Origin: Pseudomonas jessenii
GTDB lineage: Bacteria; Pseudomonadota; Gammaproteobacteria; Pseudomonadales; Pseudomonadaceae
Length of the DNA: 64,000 nt
Assembly: GCF_002236115.1 (NCBI RefSeq)
Contig: NZ_NIWT01000002.1
Coordinates: 372,001 to 436,000 of the forward strand
Direction: 5' to 3'
Shown here: piece by piece, positions 34,454-43,455 of the stretch
Layout of the letters: each line of letters starts with the position of its first letter
Numbering within the stretch: the first letter of the stretch is position 1
Made by a program: the position numbers and the translations under genes
Notes under the pieces: model-generated
The model's input: only the letters and a program-made list of their open reading frames with translations
Databases searched by the model: none
What the model was told of the DNA's origin: nothing

Positions 34454-36829
34454 TTGGTAGAGTACGTAGTTTCCCTCGATAAGCTCGGCAAACACGATGT
34501 TGAGCATGTGGGGGGCAAGAACGCATCCCTGGGCGAGATGATCAGCAACCTTGCAGGTGCCGGTGTATCGGTGCCCGGTGGCTTCGCCACGACCGCTCAG
34601 GCTTATCGTGATTTCCTGGAACTGAGCGGCCTGAATCAGCAGATTCACGATGCGCTCGATGCCCTGGACGTCGATGACGTGAATGCGCTGGCCAAGACCG
34701 GTGCCCAGATCCGCCAATGGATCATGGAAGCCGAGTTCCCTGAAAAACTGAATGCCGAAATTCGTACCGCGTTCGCCACGCTGTCCGCCGGCAACCCTGA
34801 CGTGGCCGTGGCCGTGCGTTCTTCCGCCACTGCCGAAGACTTGCCCGACGCATCCTTTGCCGGCCAGCAGGAAACCTTCCTGAACATCCGTGGTGTCGAA
34901 AACGTCATTCGCGCCGCCAAAGAGGTGTTCGCCTCGCTGTTCAACGACCGTGCCATTTCCTATCGCGTGCACCAGGGCTTCGACCACAAGCTGGTTGCCC
35001 TGTCCGCTGGCGTGCAGCGCATGGTCCGTTCCGAAACCGGCACCGCCGGCGTGATGTTCACCCTCGATACCGAGTCGGGCTTCCGTGACGTGGTGTTCAT
35101 CACCGGCGCCTACGGCCTGGGTGAAACCGTCGTACAAGGCGCGGTGAACCCGGATGAGTTCTACGTCCATAAAGGCACGCTGGCCGCGGGTCGCCCGGCG
35201 ATCCTGCGCCGCAACCTGGGCAGCAAAGCCATCAAGATGATCTACGGCGACGAGGCCAAGGCCGGTCGTTCGGTCAAGACCGTCGACGTGGACAAGGCTG
35301 AGCGCGCACGTTTCTGCCTGACCGACGCCGAAGTCAGCGAACTGGCCAAGCAGGCGATGATCATCGAGAAGCACTACCAGTGCCCGATGGACATTGAGTG
35401 GGCCAAGGACGGTGACGACGGCAAGCTGTACATCGTGCAGGCCCGTCCGGAAACCGTGAAGAGCCGCACCCAGGCCAACGTCATGGAACGTTACCTGTTG
35501 AAAGAAACCGGCACCGTGCTGGTGGAAGGTCGCGCCATCGGCCAGCGCATCGGCGCCGGCAAGGTGCGCATCATCAAGGACGTGTCCGAGATGGACAAGG
35601 TCCAGCCAGGCGACGTACTGGTTTCCGACATGACCGACCCGGACTGGGAGCCGGTCATGAAGCGCGCGAGCGCGATCGTCACCAACCGTGGCGGCCGTAC
35701 TTGCCACGCGGCGATCATCGCCCGTGAGCTGGGTATTCCAGCGGTAGTAGGTTGCGGCAACGCCACCCAGCTGTTGAAAGATGGCCAGGGCGTGACTGTT
35801 TCCTGCGCTGAAGGCGACACCGGTTTCATCTTCGAAGGCGAACTGGGCTTCGACATCAAGAAGAACTCCGTGGACGCCATGCCTGAGCTGCCGTTCAAGA
35901 TCATGATGAACGTCGGTAACCCGGACCGCGCCTTCGACTTCGCACAGCTGCCGAACGCCGGTGTGGGCCTGGCCCGCCTGGAGTTCATCATCAACCGCAT
36001 GATCGGCGTGCACCCCAAGGCACTGCTGAACTACGACGGCCTGCCGCTGGACATCAAGGAAAGCGTCGACAAGCGCATCGCCGGCTACAACGATCCGGTC
36101 GGCTTCTACGTCGAGAAACTGGTCGAAGGCATCAGCACCCTGGCGGCTGCGTTCTGGCCGAAAAAGGTCATCGTGCGTCTGTCGGACTTCAAGTCCAACG
36201 AATACGCCAACCTGATCGGCGGCAAGCTATACGAGCCGGAAGAAGAGAACCCGATGTTGGGCTTCCGCGGTGCCTCGCGTTACATCAGCGAATCGTTCCG
36301 CGACTGCTTCGAGCTCGAATGCCGCGCCCTCAAGCGCGTGCGCAACGAGATGGGCCTGACCAACGTCGAAATCATGGTGCCGTTCGTCCGTACCCTGGGC
36401 GAAGCGAGCCAGGTGGTGGATCTGCTGGCGGAAAATGGTCTGGCTCGTGGCCAGAACGGCCTGCGCGTGATCATGATGTGCGAACTGCCGTCCAACGCCA
36501 TCCTGGCTGAAGAGTTCCTCGAATTCTTCGACGGTTTCTCCATCGGCTCCAACGACCTGACCCAGCTGACCCTGGGCCTGGACCGTGACTCCGGCATCAT
36601 CGCCCACCTGTTCGACGAGCGTAATCCGGCGGTCAAGAAGCTGCTGGCCAATGCGATTGCCGCGTGCAACAAGGCCGGCAAATACATCGGTATCTGCGGT
36701 CAGGGTCCTTCGGACCACCCGGACCTGGCCAAGTGGCTGATGGAGCAGGGCATTGAAAGCGTTTCGTTGAACCCTGACTCCGTACTGGAAACCTGGTTCT
36801 TCCTGGCGGAAGGTCAAGCTTCGGCCTGA
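34454..36829 (+). CDS. ppsA: phosphoenolpyruvate synthase PpsA
   Basis: A 791-residue enzyme that makes PEP from pyruvate and ATP for gluconeogenesis. The N-terminal ATP-grasp-like domain (about 15-340) is followed by the phosphohistidine swivel domain with [15 protein letters not shown] (His418) and the C-terminal PEP/pyruvate-binding TIM barrel with GICGQGPSD (Cys748). The Thr in GRTCH two residues before His is the residue modified by PpsR-type regulators. The start is a TTG at 34454 after GGAGAGATCACC; no ATG fits. Confidence 0.95.
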   Translation: MVEYVVSLDKLGKHDVEHVGGKNASLGEMISNLAGAGVSVPGGFATTAQAYRDFLELSGLNQQIHDALDALDVDDVNALAKTGAQIRQWIMEAEFPEKLNAEIRTAFATLSAGNPDVAVAVRSSATAEDLPDASFAGQQETFLNIRGVENVIRAAKEVFASLFNDRAISYRVHQGFDHKLVALSAGVQRMVRSETGTAGVMFTLDTESGFRDVVFITGAYGLGETVVQGAVNPDEFYVHKGTLAAGRPAILRRNLGSKAIKMIYGDEAKAGRSVKTVDVDKAERARFCLTDAEVSELAKQAMIIEKHYQCPMDIEWAKDGDDGKLYIVQARPETVKSRTQANVMERYLLKETGTVLVEGRAIGQRIGAGKVRIIKDVSEMDKVQPGDVLVSDMTDPDWEPVMKRASAIVTNRGGRTCHAAIIARELGIPAVVGCGNATQLLKDGQGVTVSCAEGDTGFIFEGELGFDIKKNSVDAMPELPFKIMMNVGNPDRAFDFAQLPNAGVGLARLEFIINRMIGVHPKALLNYDGLPLDIKESVDKRIAGYNDPVGFYVEKLVEGISTLAAAFWPKKVIVRLSDFKSNEYANLIGGKLYEPEEENPMLGFRGASRYISESFRDCFELECRALKRVRNEMGLTNVEIMVPFVRTLGEASQVVDLLAENGLARGQNGLRVIMMCELPSNAILAEEFLEFFDGFSIGSNDLTQLTLGLDRDSGIIAHLFDERNPAVKKLLANAIAACNKAGKYIGICGQGPSDHPDLAKWLMEQGIESVSLNPDSVLETWFFLAEGQASA

Positions 36830-36854
36830 TCCGGTGTAAACGGGCCGCTCTCTC

Positions 36855-36954
36855 TGTAGGAGCGAGCTTGCTCGCGAAAAACCTCAGGACACCGCGTTTA
36901 TCCAGGATGAACGCGTTATCGTTGACGTCCATCGCGAGCAAGCTCGCTCCTACA
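36855..36954. repeat. REPIN
   Basis: A canonical inverted REP doublet 25 bp after ppsA. Confidence 0.9.
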
Positions 36955-36980
36955 GGGAGCGGTCTTTATGAGATTCAAGC

Positions 36981-37013
36981 AGGGCGGGCTCCATCTGGAT
37001 GCCGCCCTTTTTT
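36981..37013 (+). terminator. intrinsic terminator
   Basis: The stem GGGCGG / CCGCCC with a 14-nt loop is followed by six Ts. It probably ends the ppsA transcript beyond the REPIN; the next gene starts 13 bp later. Confidence 0.75.
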
Positions 37014-37025
37014 GTGCAAGAGATT

Positions 37026-38015
37026 ATGCAAAGCAGCAGCAACCTATTTCCTGTCGCCCTGATCAGTGCCGAACGGCGCGGTGATCTGAGCGAAGATGTG
37101 TATCGTTTGAAACCCGGTAACAGTCCCGACTTCACCGTCGAATTGGCTGTGACACGCCTTGGCATGGCCGATGAGTCGTCCTCCCGTGGCGTGCCGGTGA
37201 TCCTGCTGCACGGCAGCTTTTCCAATCGCCGGTTCTGGTTTTCTCCCAAAGGCCTGGGGTTGGGCGCTTACCTGGCCCGTCTGGGGTTCGATGTCTGGAT
37301 TCCGGAAATGCGCGGTCACGGCCTGTCCCAGCGTAACCACGACTACCGCAAGAACCGTGTTGCCGACTACGCACGCTATGACCTGCCGGCCATTGGCGCG
37401 TTCGTGCGCGAACAGAGCGGGCAGGTGCCACACTGGATCGGTCACTCACTGGGCGGTATTACACTGGCCGCAGCGCTGGGTGGCGAGTACATCGGTGAGC
37501 CGGTCGTGGCCTCGGCGGCGTTTTTCGGTACACAAGTCAGTCGCACCTACTGGCCATTGAAGATTCCGCCGGTAGAGTGGAGCGGTCGCTTCATTCTCAA
37601 GCGTTTTGCCCAGTTGTCCGGCTCAAGGCTCAAGCGTGGTCCGGAGGACGAGCCCATCGGCCTGGCCCTGGAAGGCATGCGCTGGTACGGTCTGTTCGGG
37701 CGCTTTGGCGATGCCGATAAAAACTGGTGGGCGGGTTTGGCCGAGGTCAAGTTGCCGGTGCTTGCCGTGAGCGCTGCGGGTGATCATCAGGATCCTGCGT
37801 GGGCGTGTCGCAAGCTGTTCGAGCAGTTCGGTTCCGAGCACAAGCAATTCATCAACCTGGGGCGCGAGCAGGGCTTCGGCGACAATTTCGGTCACGTGGA
37901 AATGCTCGTCAGCAAGGCAGCCCAGGCTGAAGTCTGGCCTTTGGTGACGCGCTGGTTGGCCGATCAACAGACACCTTTGCCGGGAGCGCAACAGGATTTG
38001 GTCGCGGCGATCTGA
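37026..38015 (+). CDS. alpha/beta-hydrolase (lipase/esterase-like)
   Basis: A 329-residue alpha/beta-hydrolase. The nucleophile elbow is GHSLGG (Ser141), with Asp253 (GDHQDP) and His290 (FGHVEM) completing a plausible triad. An oxyanion-type segment VILLHGSFSNRRFW comes before. No signal peptide is visible. The substrate is unknown; the conserved position next to ppsA and rraA in Pseudomonas gives no functional hint. The start at 37026 was chosen as the first ATG after the terminator. Confidence 0.82.
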   Translation: MQSSSNLFPVALISAERRGDLSEDVYRLKPGNSPDFTVELAVTRLGMADESSSRGVPVILLHGSFSNRRFWFSPKGLGLGAYLARLGFDVWIPEMRGHGLSQRNHDYRKNRVADYARYDLPAIGAFVREQSGQVPHWIGHSLGGITLAAALGGEYIGEPVVASAAFFGTQVSRTYWPLKIPPVEWSGRFILKRFAQLSGSRLKRGPEDEPIGLALEGMRWYGLFGRFGDADKNWWAGLAEVKLPVLAVSAAGDHQDPAWACRKLFEQFGSEHKQFINLGREQGFGDNFGHVEMLVSKAAQAEVWPLVTRWLADQQTPLPGAQQDLVAAI

Positions 38016-38135
38016 GCCTGACGCTCTGACAAGGGCATTTCGCTCCGGTCGGCTTGCGGCTAAGATATGACGCATTGAGCTGTTCTGGTCACTTTCCGAC
38101 ATCCTCGATTGTCTTCCTCTTACAGGAGTTTCTCG

Positions 38136-38627
38136 ATGAACCATTACATCACGCCTGACCTGTGCGACGCCTATCCGGAGCTGGTGCAGGTGCTGGAACC
38201 GATGTTCAGCAATTTCGGCGGCCGTGATTCCTTCGGCGGCGAAATCGTGACCATCAAATGCTTTGAAGACAACTCGCGGGTCAAGGAGCAGGTCGAGCTC
38301 AAGGGGAATGGCAAAGTGCTGGTGGTAGACGGTGGCGGTTCCCTGCGACATGCGTTGCTCGGTGACATGCTGGCCGAGAAAGCCGCGAAAAACGGTTGGG
38401 AAGGGCTGGTGATCTACGGTTGCATCCGCGACGTCGATATCATCGCGCAGACCGATCTGGGCGTTCAGGCCCTCGCCAGCCACCCGAGGAAATCCGACAG
38501 GCGCGGGCTCGGCGATCTCAACGTTGTGGTGACGTTTGCCGGCGTGACGTTCCGTCCAGGCGAATACATTTATGCGGACAACAACGGCGTGATCATCTCG
38601 CCCAGCCCGCTGAAAATGCCTGAATAA
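38136..38627 (+). CDS. rraA: RraA family protein (RNase E regulator / HMG aldolase fold)
   Basis: A 163-residue protein of the RraA family. E. coli RraA binds and inhibits RNase E; related proteins are class II 4-hydroxy-4-methyl-2-oxoglutarate aldolases. Conserved parts are [58 protein letters not shown] and [12 protein letters not shown]. The Arg and Asp residues of the aldolase motif (GCIRDVD) are also present, so either role is possible. The start is preceded by CAGGAG. The next gene (cmaX) begins 26 bp later. Confidence 0.92.
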   Translation: MNHYITPDLCDAYPELVQVLEPMFSNFGGRDSFGGEIVTIKCFEDNSRVKEQVELKGNGKVLVVDGGGSLRHALLGDMLAEKAAKNGWEGLVIYGCIRDVDIIAQTDLGVQALASHPRKSDRRGLGDLNVVVTFAGVTFRPGEYIYADNNGVIISPSPLKMPE

Positions 38628-38653
38628 AGCGCCGGTTGACCAAAGGAGTGCGG

Positions 38654-39649
38654 ATGTTCGAGGAAGAAAACGCGCAATGGGGGCTGGTGCATGCCCTGGT
38701 GCTGGACGGTAAAGGCGGTGCGCGTTCGATTGCCCGGACTGAACTCGATGACTTGCAGCTGCAGGCCCATGAAAGCCTGTGGCTGCACTGGGATCGCAGT
38801 CATCCGCAAACCCGGACCTGGTTGCGCAAATCCAGCGGTCTGAGCGAATTCAGCTGTGACCTGTTACTTGAAGAAAACACCCGTCCGCGACTTTTGCAGC
38901 TTTCGGACAGCGAACTGCTGCTATTTTTGCGCGGGGTCAATCTGAACCCTGGCGCCGAACCGGAAGACATGGTGTCGGTGCGGATTTTCGGCTCTGCCCA
39001 GCGTGTCATTTCCCTGCGTTTGCGTCCTTTGCGTGCCACTGACGAGTTGCTGGTGCAACTGTCCGAGGGCAAGGGGCCGAAAACTGCCTCCGAACTCATC
39101 CTTTGCATGGCGCAGTACCTCACCAACAAGGTGCAGGATCTGGTCAGCTGTCTCTCGGAAGTGGTCGATGAGGAAGAAGAAAAGCTGGATGCCGACGAAC
39201 GGTATACTCCTGAGCACGGGGCGGTTTTGCAGATTCGTCGCCGGGCGGCTGCGTTGAAGCGCTTTCTGGCTCCGCAGCGGGACATTTTCGGGCAGTTGAC
39301 GCGAATCAAGTTGCCCTGGTTCGTCGAGGATGACGGTGATTACTGGAACGAATTGAACAACAGCCTGACCCGCTACCTCGAAGAGCTGGAATTGACCCGG
39401 GAGCGGGTGGGGCTGGTCCTGGAGGCTGAAGACCGTCGCTTGAGCGTGCGCATGAACCGCACGATGTATCGCTTCGGGATCATCACCGGGATCTTTTTGC
39501 CGATGAGTTTTCTGGCCGGGCTTTTGGGGATCAACGTCGGTGGAATTCCATTCTCTGCCAGCCCTTACGGCTTTCTGATCGCTTGCCTGATGATGGTCTC
39601 GGTGGCGCTGGGGCAGTGGTGGTTGTTCCGACGTTTGCGCTGGGTCTGA
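38654..39649 (+). CDS. cmaX: CmaX, CorA/ZntB-family transporter
   Basis: A 331-residue CorA-superfamily protein. A soluble N-terminal domain with a very acidic stretch (DEEEEKLDADE) precedes two C-terminal helices (about 275-295 and 305-325). The signature between them is GIN (LLGINVGGIPF) instead of the CorA GMN, as in ZntB zinc transporters. It is the first gene of the cmaX-crfX-cmpX-sigX-oprF block, known from P. aeruginosa, and is associated with envelope stress and SigX. The ATG at 38654 follows an AAAGGAGTGCGG ribosome binding site. Confidence 0.88.
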   Translation: MFEEENAQWGLVHALVLDGKGGARSIARTELDDLQLQAHESLWLHWDRSHPQTRTWLRKSSGLSEFSCDLLLEENTRPRLLQLSDSELLLFLRGVNLNPGAEPEDMVSVRIFGSAQRVISLRLRPLRATDELLVQLSEGKGPKTASELILCMAQYLTNKVQDLVSCLSEVVDEEEEKLDADERYTPEHGAVLQIRRRAAALKRFLAPQRDIFGQLTRIKLPWFVEDDGDYWNELNNSLTRYLEELELTRERVGLVLEAEDRRLSVRMNRTMYRFGIITGIFLPMSFLAGLLGINVGGIPFSASPYGFLIACLMMVSVALGQWWLFRRLRWV

Positions 39650-39711
39650 GGGAAACCATGTGACCCGACCAAAACTGACCGCGTCTCCCACAGACATCAC
39701 GAGAGGTGCGT

Positions 39712-39960
39712 ATGCACGATCCGTTTGAACAGTCTTTACGCGACATGCTCAACGCCTCACCGTCCACCCGGGACGACGATGCGTGCCTGGGGCGTGTGCT
39801 GAAAACCGCCAACCGCCAGGTCGGCGCCGGTGATCTGTTCAGCCTGCTGGGGCGCTGGTTGCCCGCACTGATGATCGCCCTGAATAACGGATCGGCCCAT
39901 GTCGCGCCGGTATCCCGTCTTCGTAAACCTACTGCTCGCACTGCTGATAAGGCTGATTGA
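39712..39960 (+). CDS. crfX: CrfX small protein
   Basis: An 82-residue protein of unknown function conserved between cmaX and cmpX in Pseudomonas. It has a hydrophilic N-terminus (MHDPFEQSLRDMLNASPS) and a short, moderately hydrophobic segment (LFSLLGRWLPALMIAL, about 43-58). The ribosome binding site is GAGAGG. The stop is 2 bp before the cmpX ATG. Identification rests on position and N-terminal sequence. Confidence 0.8.
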   Translation: MHDPFEQSLRDMLNASPSTRDDDACLGRVLKTANRQVGAGDLFSLLGRWLPALMIALNNGSAHVAPVSRLRKPTARTADKAD

Positions 39961-39962
39961 AT

Positions 39963-40787
39963 ATGGAACTTGATCTCTGGACTCAGAGCCTCGTCACTGC
40001 AATGACTGCGTTGTGGACCAAGGTTGCGAACTTCATTCCGAACCTGTTCGGCGCACTGGTTGTGCTGCTGTTGGGTTTTGTCGTGGCCAAACTGCTGGAC
40101 ACCTTGCTCTCGAAGTTGCTCGCCAAACTGGGCCTTGATCGCTTGATGGGTGGCACCGGCCTGACCAAATTGCTGTCCCGTGCAGGGTTGCAAGTTCCTA
40201 TTTCGACGCTGATCGGCAAAATCGTCTATTGGTTCGTTCTGCTGATTTTTCTGGTTTCTGCCGCAGAATCCCTTGGCCTTGAGCGAGTTTCAGCTACGCT
40301 GGACATGCTTGCGTTGTATTTGCCGAAGGTGTTCGGCGCGGCGCTGGTGTTGCTGGTCGGTGTCTTGCTGGCGCAACTGGCCAACGGGCTGGTGCGCGGA
40401 GCGGCAGAAGGCGTGGGGCTGGACTATGCTTCAGGGCTTGGACGGATTGCCCAGGGCCTGGTGATCATCATCAGTATTTCGGTTGCGATCAGCCAGTTGG
40501 AGGTCAAGACCGACCTGCTGAACCATGTGATCGTGATTGTGTTGATAACCGTTGGTCTGGCAGTAGCGCTGGCCATGGGGTTGGGAAGCCGGGAAATTGC
40601 CGGCCAGATTCTTGCGGGAATCTACGTGCGTGAGCTGTACCAGGTTGGGCAACAAGTGCGTGTTGGCGAGGTCGAAGGCCAGATCGAAGAGATCGGCACG
40701 GTTAAAACCACATTGCTGACCGATGAGGGTGAGCTAGTCTCTCTTTCCAATCGGATCCTCCTTGAGCAGCATGTGAGTAGCCGCTAA
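39963..40787 (+). CDS. cmpX: CmpX, MscS-like small-conductance mechanosensitive channel family protein
   Basis: A 274-residue inner-membrane protein. Four to five hydrophobic segments are visible (about 22-45, 85-105, 115-138, 158-178, 182-205), ending in a short beta-rich domain (QVRVGEVEGQIEEIGTVKTTLLTDEGELVSLSN) with the MscS-type GxVexI pattern. In P. aeruginosa CmpX affects membrane fluidity and SigX activity. It lies directly downstream of crfX and 90 bp upstream of sigX. ATG at 39963 is preferred to a TTG two codons earlier. Confidence 0.88.
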   Translation: MELDLWTQSLVTAMTALWTKVANFIPNLFGALVVLLLGFVVAKLLDTLLSKLLAKLGLDRLMGGTGLTKLLSRAGLQVPISTLIGKIVYWFVLLIFLVSAAESLGLERVSATLDMLALYLPKVFGAALVLLVGVLLAQLANGLVRGAAEGVGLDYASGLGRIAQGLVIIISISVAISQLEVKTDLLNHVIVIVLITVGLAVALAMGLGSREIAGQILAGIYVRELYQVGQQVRVGEVEGQIEEIGTVKTTLLTDEGELVSLSNRILLEQHVSSR

Positions 40788-40877
40788 CCCGGCAAACCCT
40801 GCTAATGTATGCCGCCGCAAAATGCCTGCTCACGCTGGCTGCGGCGGACATTGACCTGACTGTCGGCCCGACTTGTT

Positions 40878-41468
40878 TTGAATAAAGCCCAATCGTTATC
40901 CATGCGCTACGACCCCCGCGAGCTCTCTGATGAGGAGTTGGTCGCGCGCTCGCATACCGAGCTGTTTCACGTAACACGCGCCTATGAAGAACTGATGCGG
41001 CGTTACCAGCGAACATTATTTAACGTGTGCGCACGATATCTAGGGAACGATCGCGACGCAGACGATGTCTGTCAGGAGGTCATGTTGAAGGTGCTGTATG
41101 GCCTGAAGAACTTCGAAGGTAAATCGAAGTTCAAGACGTGGCTATATAGCATCACGTACAACGAGTGCATCACACAGTATCGGAAGGAACGGCGAAAGCG
41201 TCGCTTGATGGACGCATTGAGTCTTGACCCCCTCGAGGAAGCGTCCGAAGAAAAGACGCCGAAACCTGAGGAAAAAGGCGGACTTGATCGCTGGTTGGTG
41301 TATGTGAACCCGATTGATCGTGAAATTCTGGTGCTACGATTTGTCGCAGAGCTGGAGTTTCAGGAAATCGCAGACATCATGCATATGGGTTTGAGCGCAA
41401 CAAAAATGCGGTACAAACGCGCTCTAGATAAATTGCGTGAGAAATTTGCAGGCATTGCTGAAACTTAG
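40878..41468 (+). CDS. sigX: ECF sigma factor SigX
   Basis: A 196-residue extracytoplasmic-function sigma factor. Region 2 (about 25-95, including NDRDADDVCQEVMLKVLYGLKNFEGKSKFKTWLY) and region 4 (about 140-190, DREILVLRFVAELEFQEIADIMHMGLSATKMRYKRALDKL) are clear. SigX controls oprF, fatty-acid synthesis and membrane homeostasis genes in pseudomonads and has no classical anti-sigma gene. The start is a TTG (40878) giving the conserved MNKAQSLSMRYDPRELS; no upstream ATG fits. Confidence 0.94.
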   Translation: MNKAQSLSMRYDPRELSDEELVARSHTELFHVTRAYEELMRRYQRTLFNVCARYLGNDRDADDVCQEVMLKVLYGLKNFEGKSKFKTWLYSITYNECITQYRKERRKRRLMDALSLDPLEEASEEKTPKPEEKGGLDRWLVYVNPIDREILVLRFVAELEFQEIADIMHMGLSATKMRYKRALDKLREKFAGIAET

Positions 41469-41494
41469 TTCAGCGCAAATATCTCTTACGTGTA

Positions 41495-41543
41495 GGCAAG
41501 TTCTGTTAGACTTGCCGCCGAGTTGTCCCCCGGTTTGCGGGAC
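41495..41543 (+). promoter_or_regulatory. sigX-oprF intergenic hairpins
   Basis: Two hairpins follow sigX: GGCAAGT / ACTTGCC (41495-41516) and GTCCC / GGGAC (41525-41543). Neither has a good T run, so they may attenuate or stabilise the oprF message, or mark the sigX 3' end. Confidence 0.4.
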
Positions 41544-41575
41544 TGCTTCACAATCACCAGATGGGGATTTAACGG

Positions 41576-42607
41576 ATGAAACTGAAAAACACCTTGGGCT
41601 TGGCCATTGGTTCTCTTATTGCCGCCACTTCCATCGGCGCTCTGGCACAGGGCCAAGGCGCAGTTGAAATCGAAGGCTACGCAAAGAAGCAATATTTCGA
41701 TAGCGACCGTAACTTCAAGAACGACGGCATCCTGCCGGGTGGTTCGATCGGTTACTTCCTGACAGACGACGTTGAACTGCGTCTGGCCTACGACGAAGTG
41801 CACAATGCCCGTGCAAACGATGGCAAGAACGTTAAGGGCGCGAACACCGCTCTGGACGCTCTGTACCACTTCAACAACCCAGGCGACATGCTGCGTCCTT
41901 ACGTCTCGGGCGGTTTCTCCGACCAGAGCATCGACCAGAACGGCTCGAACGGTCGTAACCGTTCCACCTTCGCCAACGTTGGCGGCGGTGCCAAGCTGTA
42001 CTTCACCGACAACTTCTACGCCCGTGCTGGCGTTGAAGCTCAGTACAACATCGACCAGGGCAACACCGAGTGGGCTCCTAGCGTCGGTATCGGTGTGAAC
42101 TTCGGCGGCGGCAGCAAGCCAGCTGCTGCTCCAGTTCCAGCTCCGGAAGTTTGCTCTGACAGCGACAACGATGGCGTTTGCGACAACGTTGACAAGTGCC
42201 CAGACACCCCAGCCAACGTAACTGTTGACGCTGACGGCTGCCCGGCAGTTGCTGAAGTTGTTCGTGTTGAGCTGGACGTGAAGTTCGACTTCGACAAGTC
42301 GGTAGTCAAGCCAAACAGCTACGGCGACATCAAGAACCTGGCTGACTTCATGAAGCAGTACCCATCCACCAGCACTACTGTTGAAGGTCACACTGACTCC
42401 GTCGGTCCTGACGCTTACAACCAGAAACTGTCCGAGCGTCGTGCAAACGCCGTTAAACAAGTTCTGACCAACCAGTACGGTGTTGAATCGTCCCGCGTTC
42501 AGTCTGTTGGCTACGGCGAATCCCGCCCAGTTGCTGACAACAAAACTGACGCTGGTCGTGCAGTTAACCGTCGCGTAGAAGCGCAGGTTGAAGCTCAAGC
42601 TAAGTAA
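41576..42607 (+). CDS. oprF: major outer-membrane porin OprF
   Basis: A 343-residue protein with signal peptide 1-24 (ALA before QGQG). The N-terminal eight-stranded beta-barrel (about 25-185) is followed by a Pro/Ala linker, a cysteine-containing calcium-binding-like loop (CSDSDNDGVCDNVDKCPDTP, about 194-213) and a C-terminal OmpA-like peptidoglycan-binding domain (about 225-340, motif EGHTDSVGPDAYNQKLSERRA). OprF maintains envelope integrity and forms a slow porin. Codon use is strongly biased, as expected for a highly expressed protein. Its gene follows sigX, its known regulator. Confidence 0.98.
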   Translation: MKLKNTLGLAIGSLIAATSIGALAQGQGAVEIEGYAKKQYFDSDRNFKNDGILPGGSIGYFLTDDVELRLAYDEVHNARANDGKNVKGANTALDALYHFNNPGDMLRPYVSGGFSDQSIDQNGSNGRNRSTFANVGGGAKLYFTDNFYARAGVEAQYNIDQGNTEWAPSVGIGVNFGGGSKPAAAPVPAPEVCSDSDNDGVCDNVDKCPDTPANVTVDADGCPAVAEVVRVELDVKFDFDKSVVKPNSYGDIKNLADFMKQYPSTSTTVEGHTDSVGPDAYNQKLSERRANAVKQVLTNQYGVESSRVQSVGYGESRPVADNKTDAGRAVNRRVEAQVEAQAK

Positions 42608-42623
42608 TTAGCTCACAGCTCTG

Positions 42624-42655
42624 AAAAGCCCGGCTCAGGCCGGGCTTTTCTTTGT
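42624..42655 (+). terminator. intrinsic terminator of oprF
   Basis: AAAAGCCCGGC / GCCGGGCTTTT with a short loop and T run. It lies between the convergent oprF and cobA genes and may serve both. Confidence 0.9.
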
Positions 42656-42680
42656 CTGCAATTTGGTGAAATAGTTGAAA

Positions 42681-43445
42681 CTACGCTGACTGATCTGCCG
42701 CCATCACAGGCAATTCACGCTCCCACAGCGATTGAGTTGCACTGGCTGCCACTGCACCGATCACCAGTATGGCAGGGCTTTTCAGCTGGAATCTGTAGGC
42801 CGCTTCATCCATGTTTGTGAGAGTGCTCCGACATTCCCGTTGATGGGGCAAGGAGGCATTTTCAATCATGGCCACGGGCGTATCCGTCGCCATGCCGCCG
42901 GCCAATAGCTGCTCACGGATTTCACCGAGCTTGGCCACTCCCATGTAAATCACCAACGTCGTTCCGCCTTGGGCCAGTGCCTGCCAGTTCAATTGGCTGT
43001 CGTCCTGGGTGTGTGCGGTGACCAGCGTGACACCACGGGCTACACCGCGCAAAGTCAGCGGAATATCGCATTGCGTTGCCCCCGCCAGCCCGGCAGTGAT
43101 GCCGTTGACCAACTCGGCTTCGACCCCACGCTCACGCAGCCACTGCGCCTCTTCACCACCGCGACCGAAAATGCATGGATCGCCGCCCTTGAGCCGCGCT
43201 ACGCATTTACCCTGCCGGGCATAACGAAGCATCAGGCGATGGATGAACGCTTGCGGGGTAGAGCGGCAGCCGCCACGCTTGCCCACCGGAATGATCCGCA
43301 CCCCAGGGCAATGCTCGAGTACCGCGACATTGACCAGGTCATCGATCAGCACCACATCTGCCTCGCGCAAGGCACGTACCGCCTTCAACGTGAGCAACTC
43401 CGGATCACCTGGACCCGCACCTACCAGCCAGACTTTTGCACTCAT
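42681..43445 (-). CDS. cobA: uroporphyrinogen-III C-methyltransferase (siroheme synthesis)
   Basis: A 254-residue SUMT enzyme. The SAM-binding loop GAGPGDPELLTLKA (about 8-21) and the family motifs VLIDDLVN, RLKGGDPCIFGRGGEE and GVTLVTAHTQ are present. It methylates uroporphyrinogen III at C2 and C7 to precorrin-2, which leads to the siroheme required by NirB. It is the last gene of the nirB-nirD-nasC-cobA operon, starting 10 bp after nasC, so cofactor supply is co-regulated with the enzyme. The start at 43445 follows a GAGGAAAACACT ribosome binding site. Confidence 0.95.
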   Translation of the reverse strand: MSAKVWLVGAGPGDPELLTLKAVRALREADVVLIDDLVNVAVLEHCPGVRIIPVGKRGGCRSTPQAFIHRLMLRYARQGKCVARLKGGDPCIFGRGGEEAQWLRERGVEAELVNGITAGLAGATQCDIPLTLRGVARGVTLVTAHTQDDSQLNWQALAQGGTTLVIYMGVAKLGEIREQLLAGGMATDTPVAMIENASLPHQRECRSTLTNMDEAAYRFQLKSPAILVIGAVAASATQSLWERELPVMAADQSA

Positions 43446-43455
43446 AGTGTTTTCC

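Noticed and set aside
34454..34456. A mis-called ppsA start
   Set aside because: The TTG gives the conserved [12 protein letters not shown] beginning with a GGAG upstream, so the unusual start codon appears genuine.
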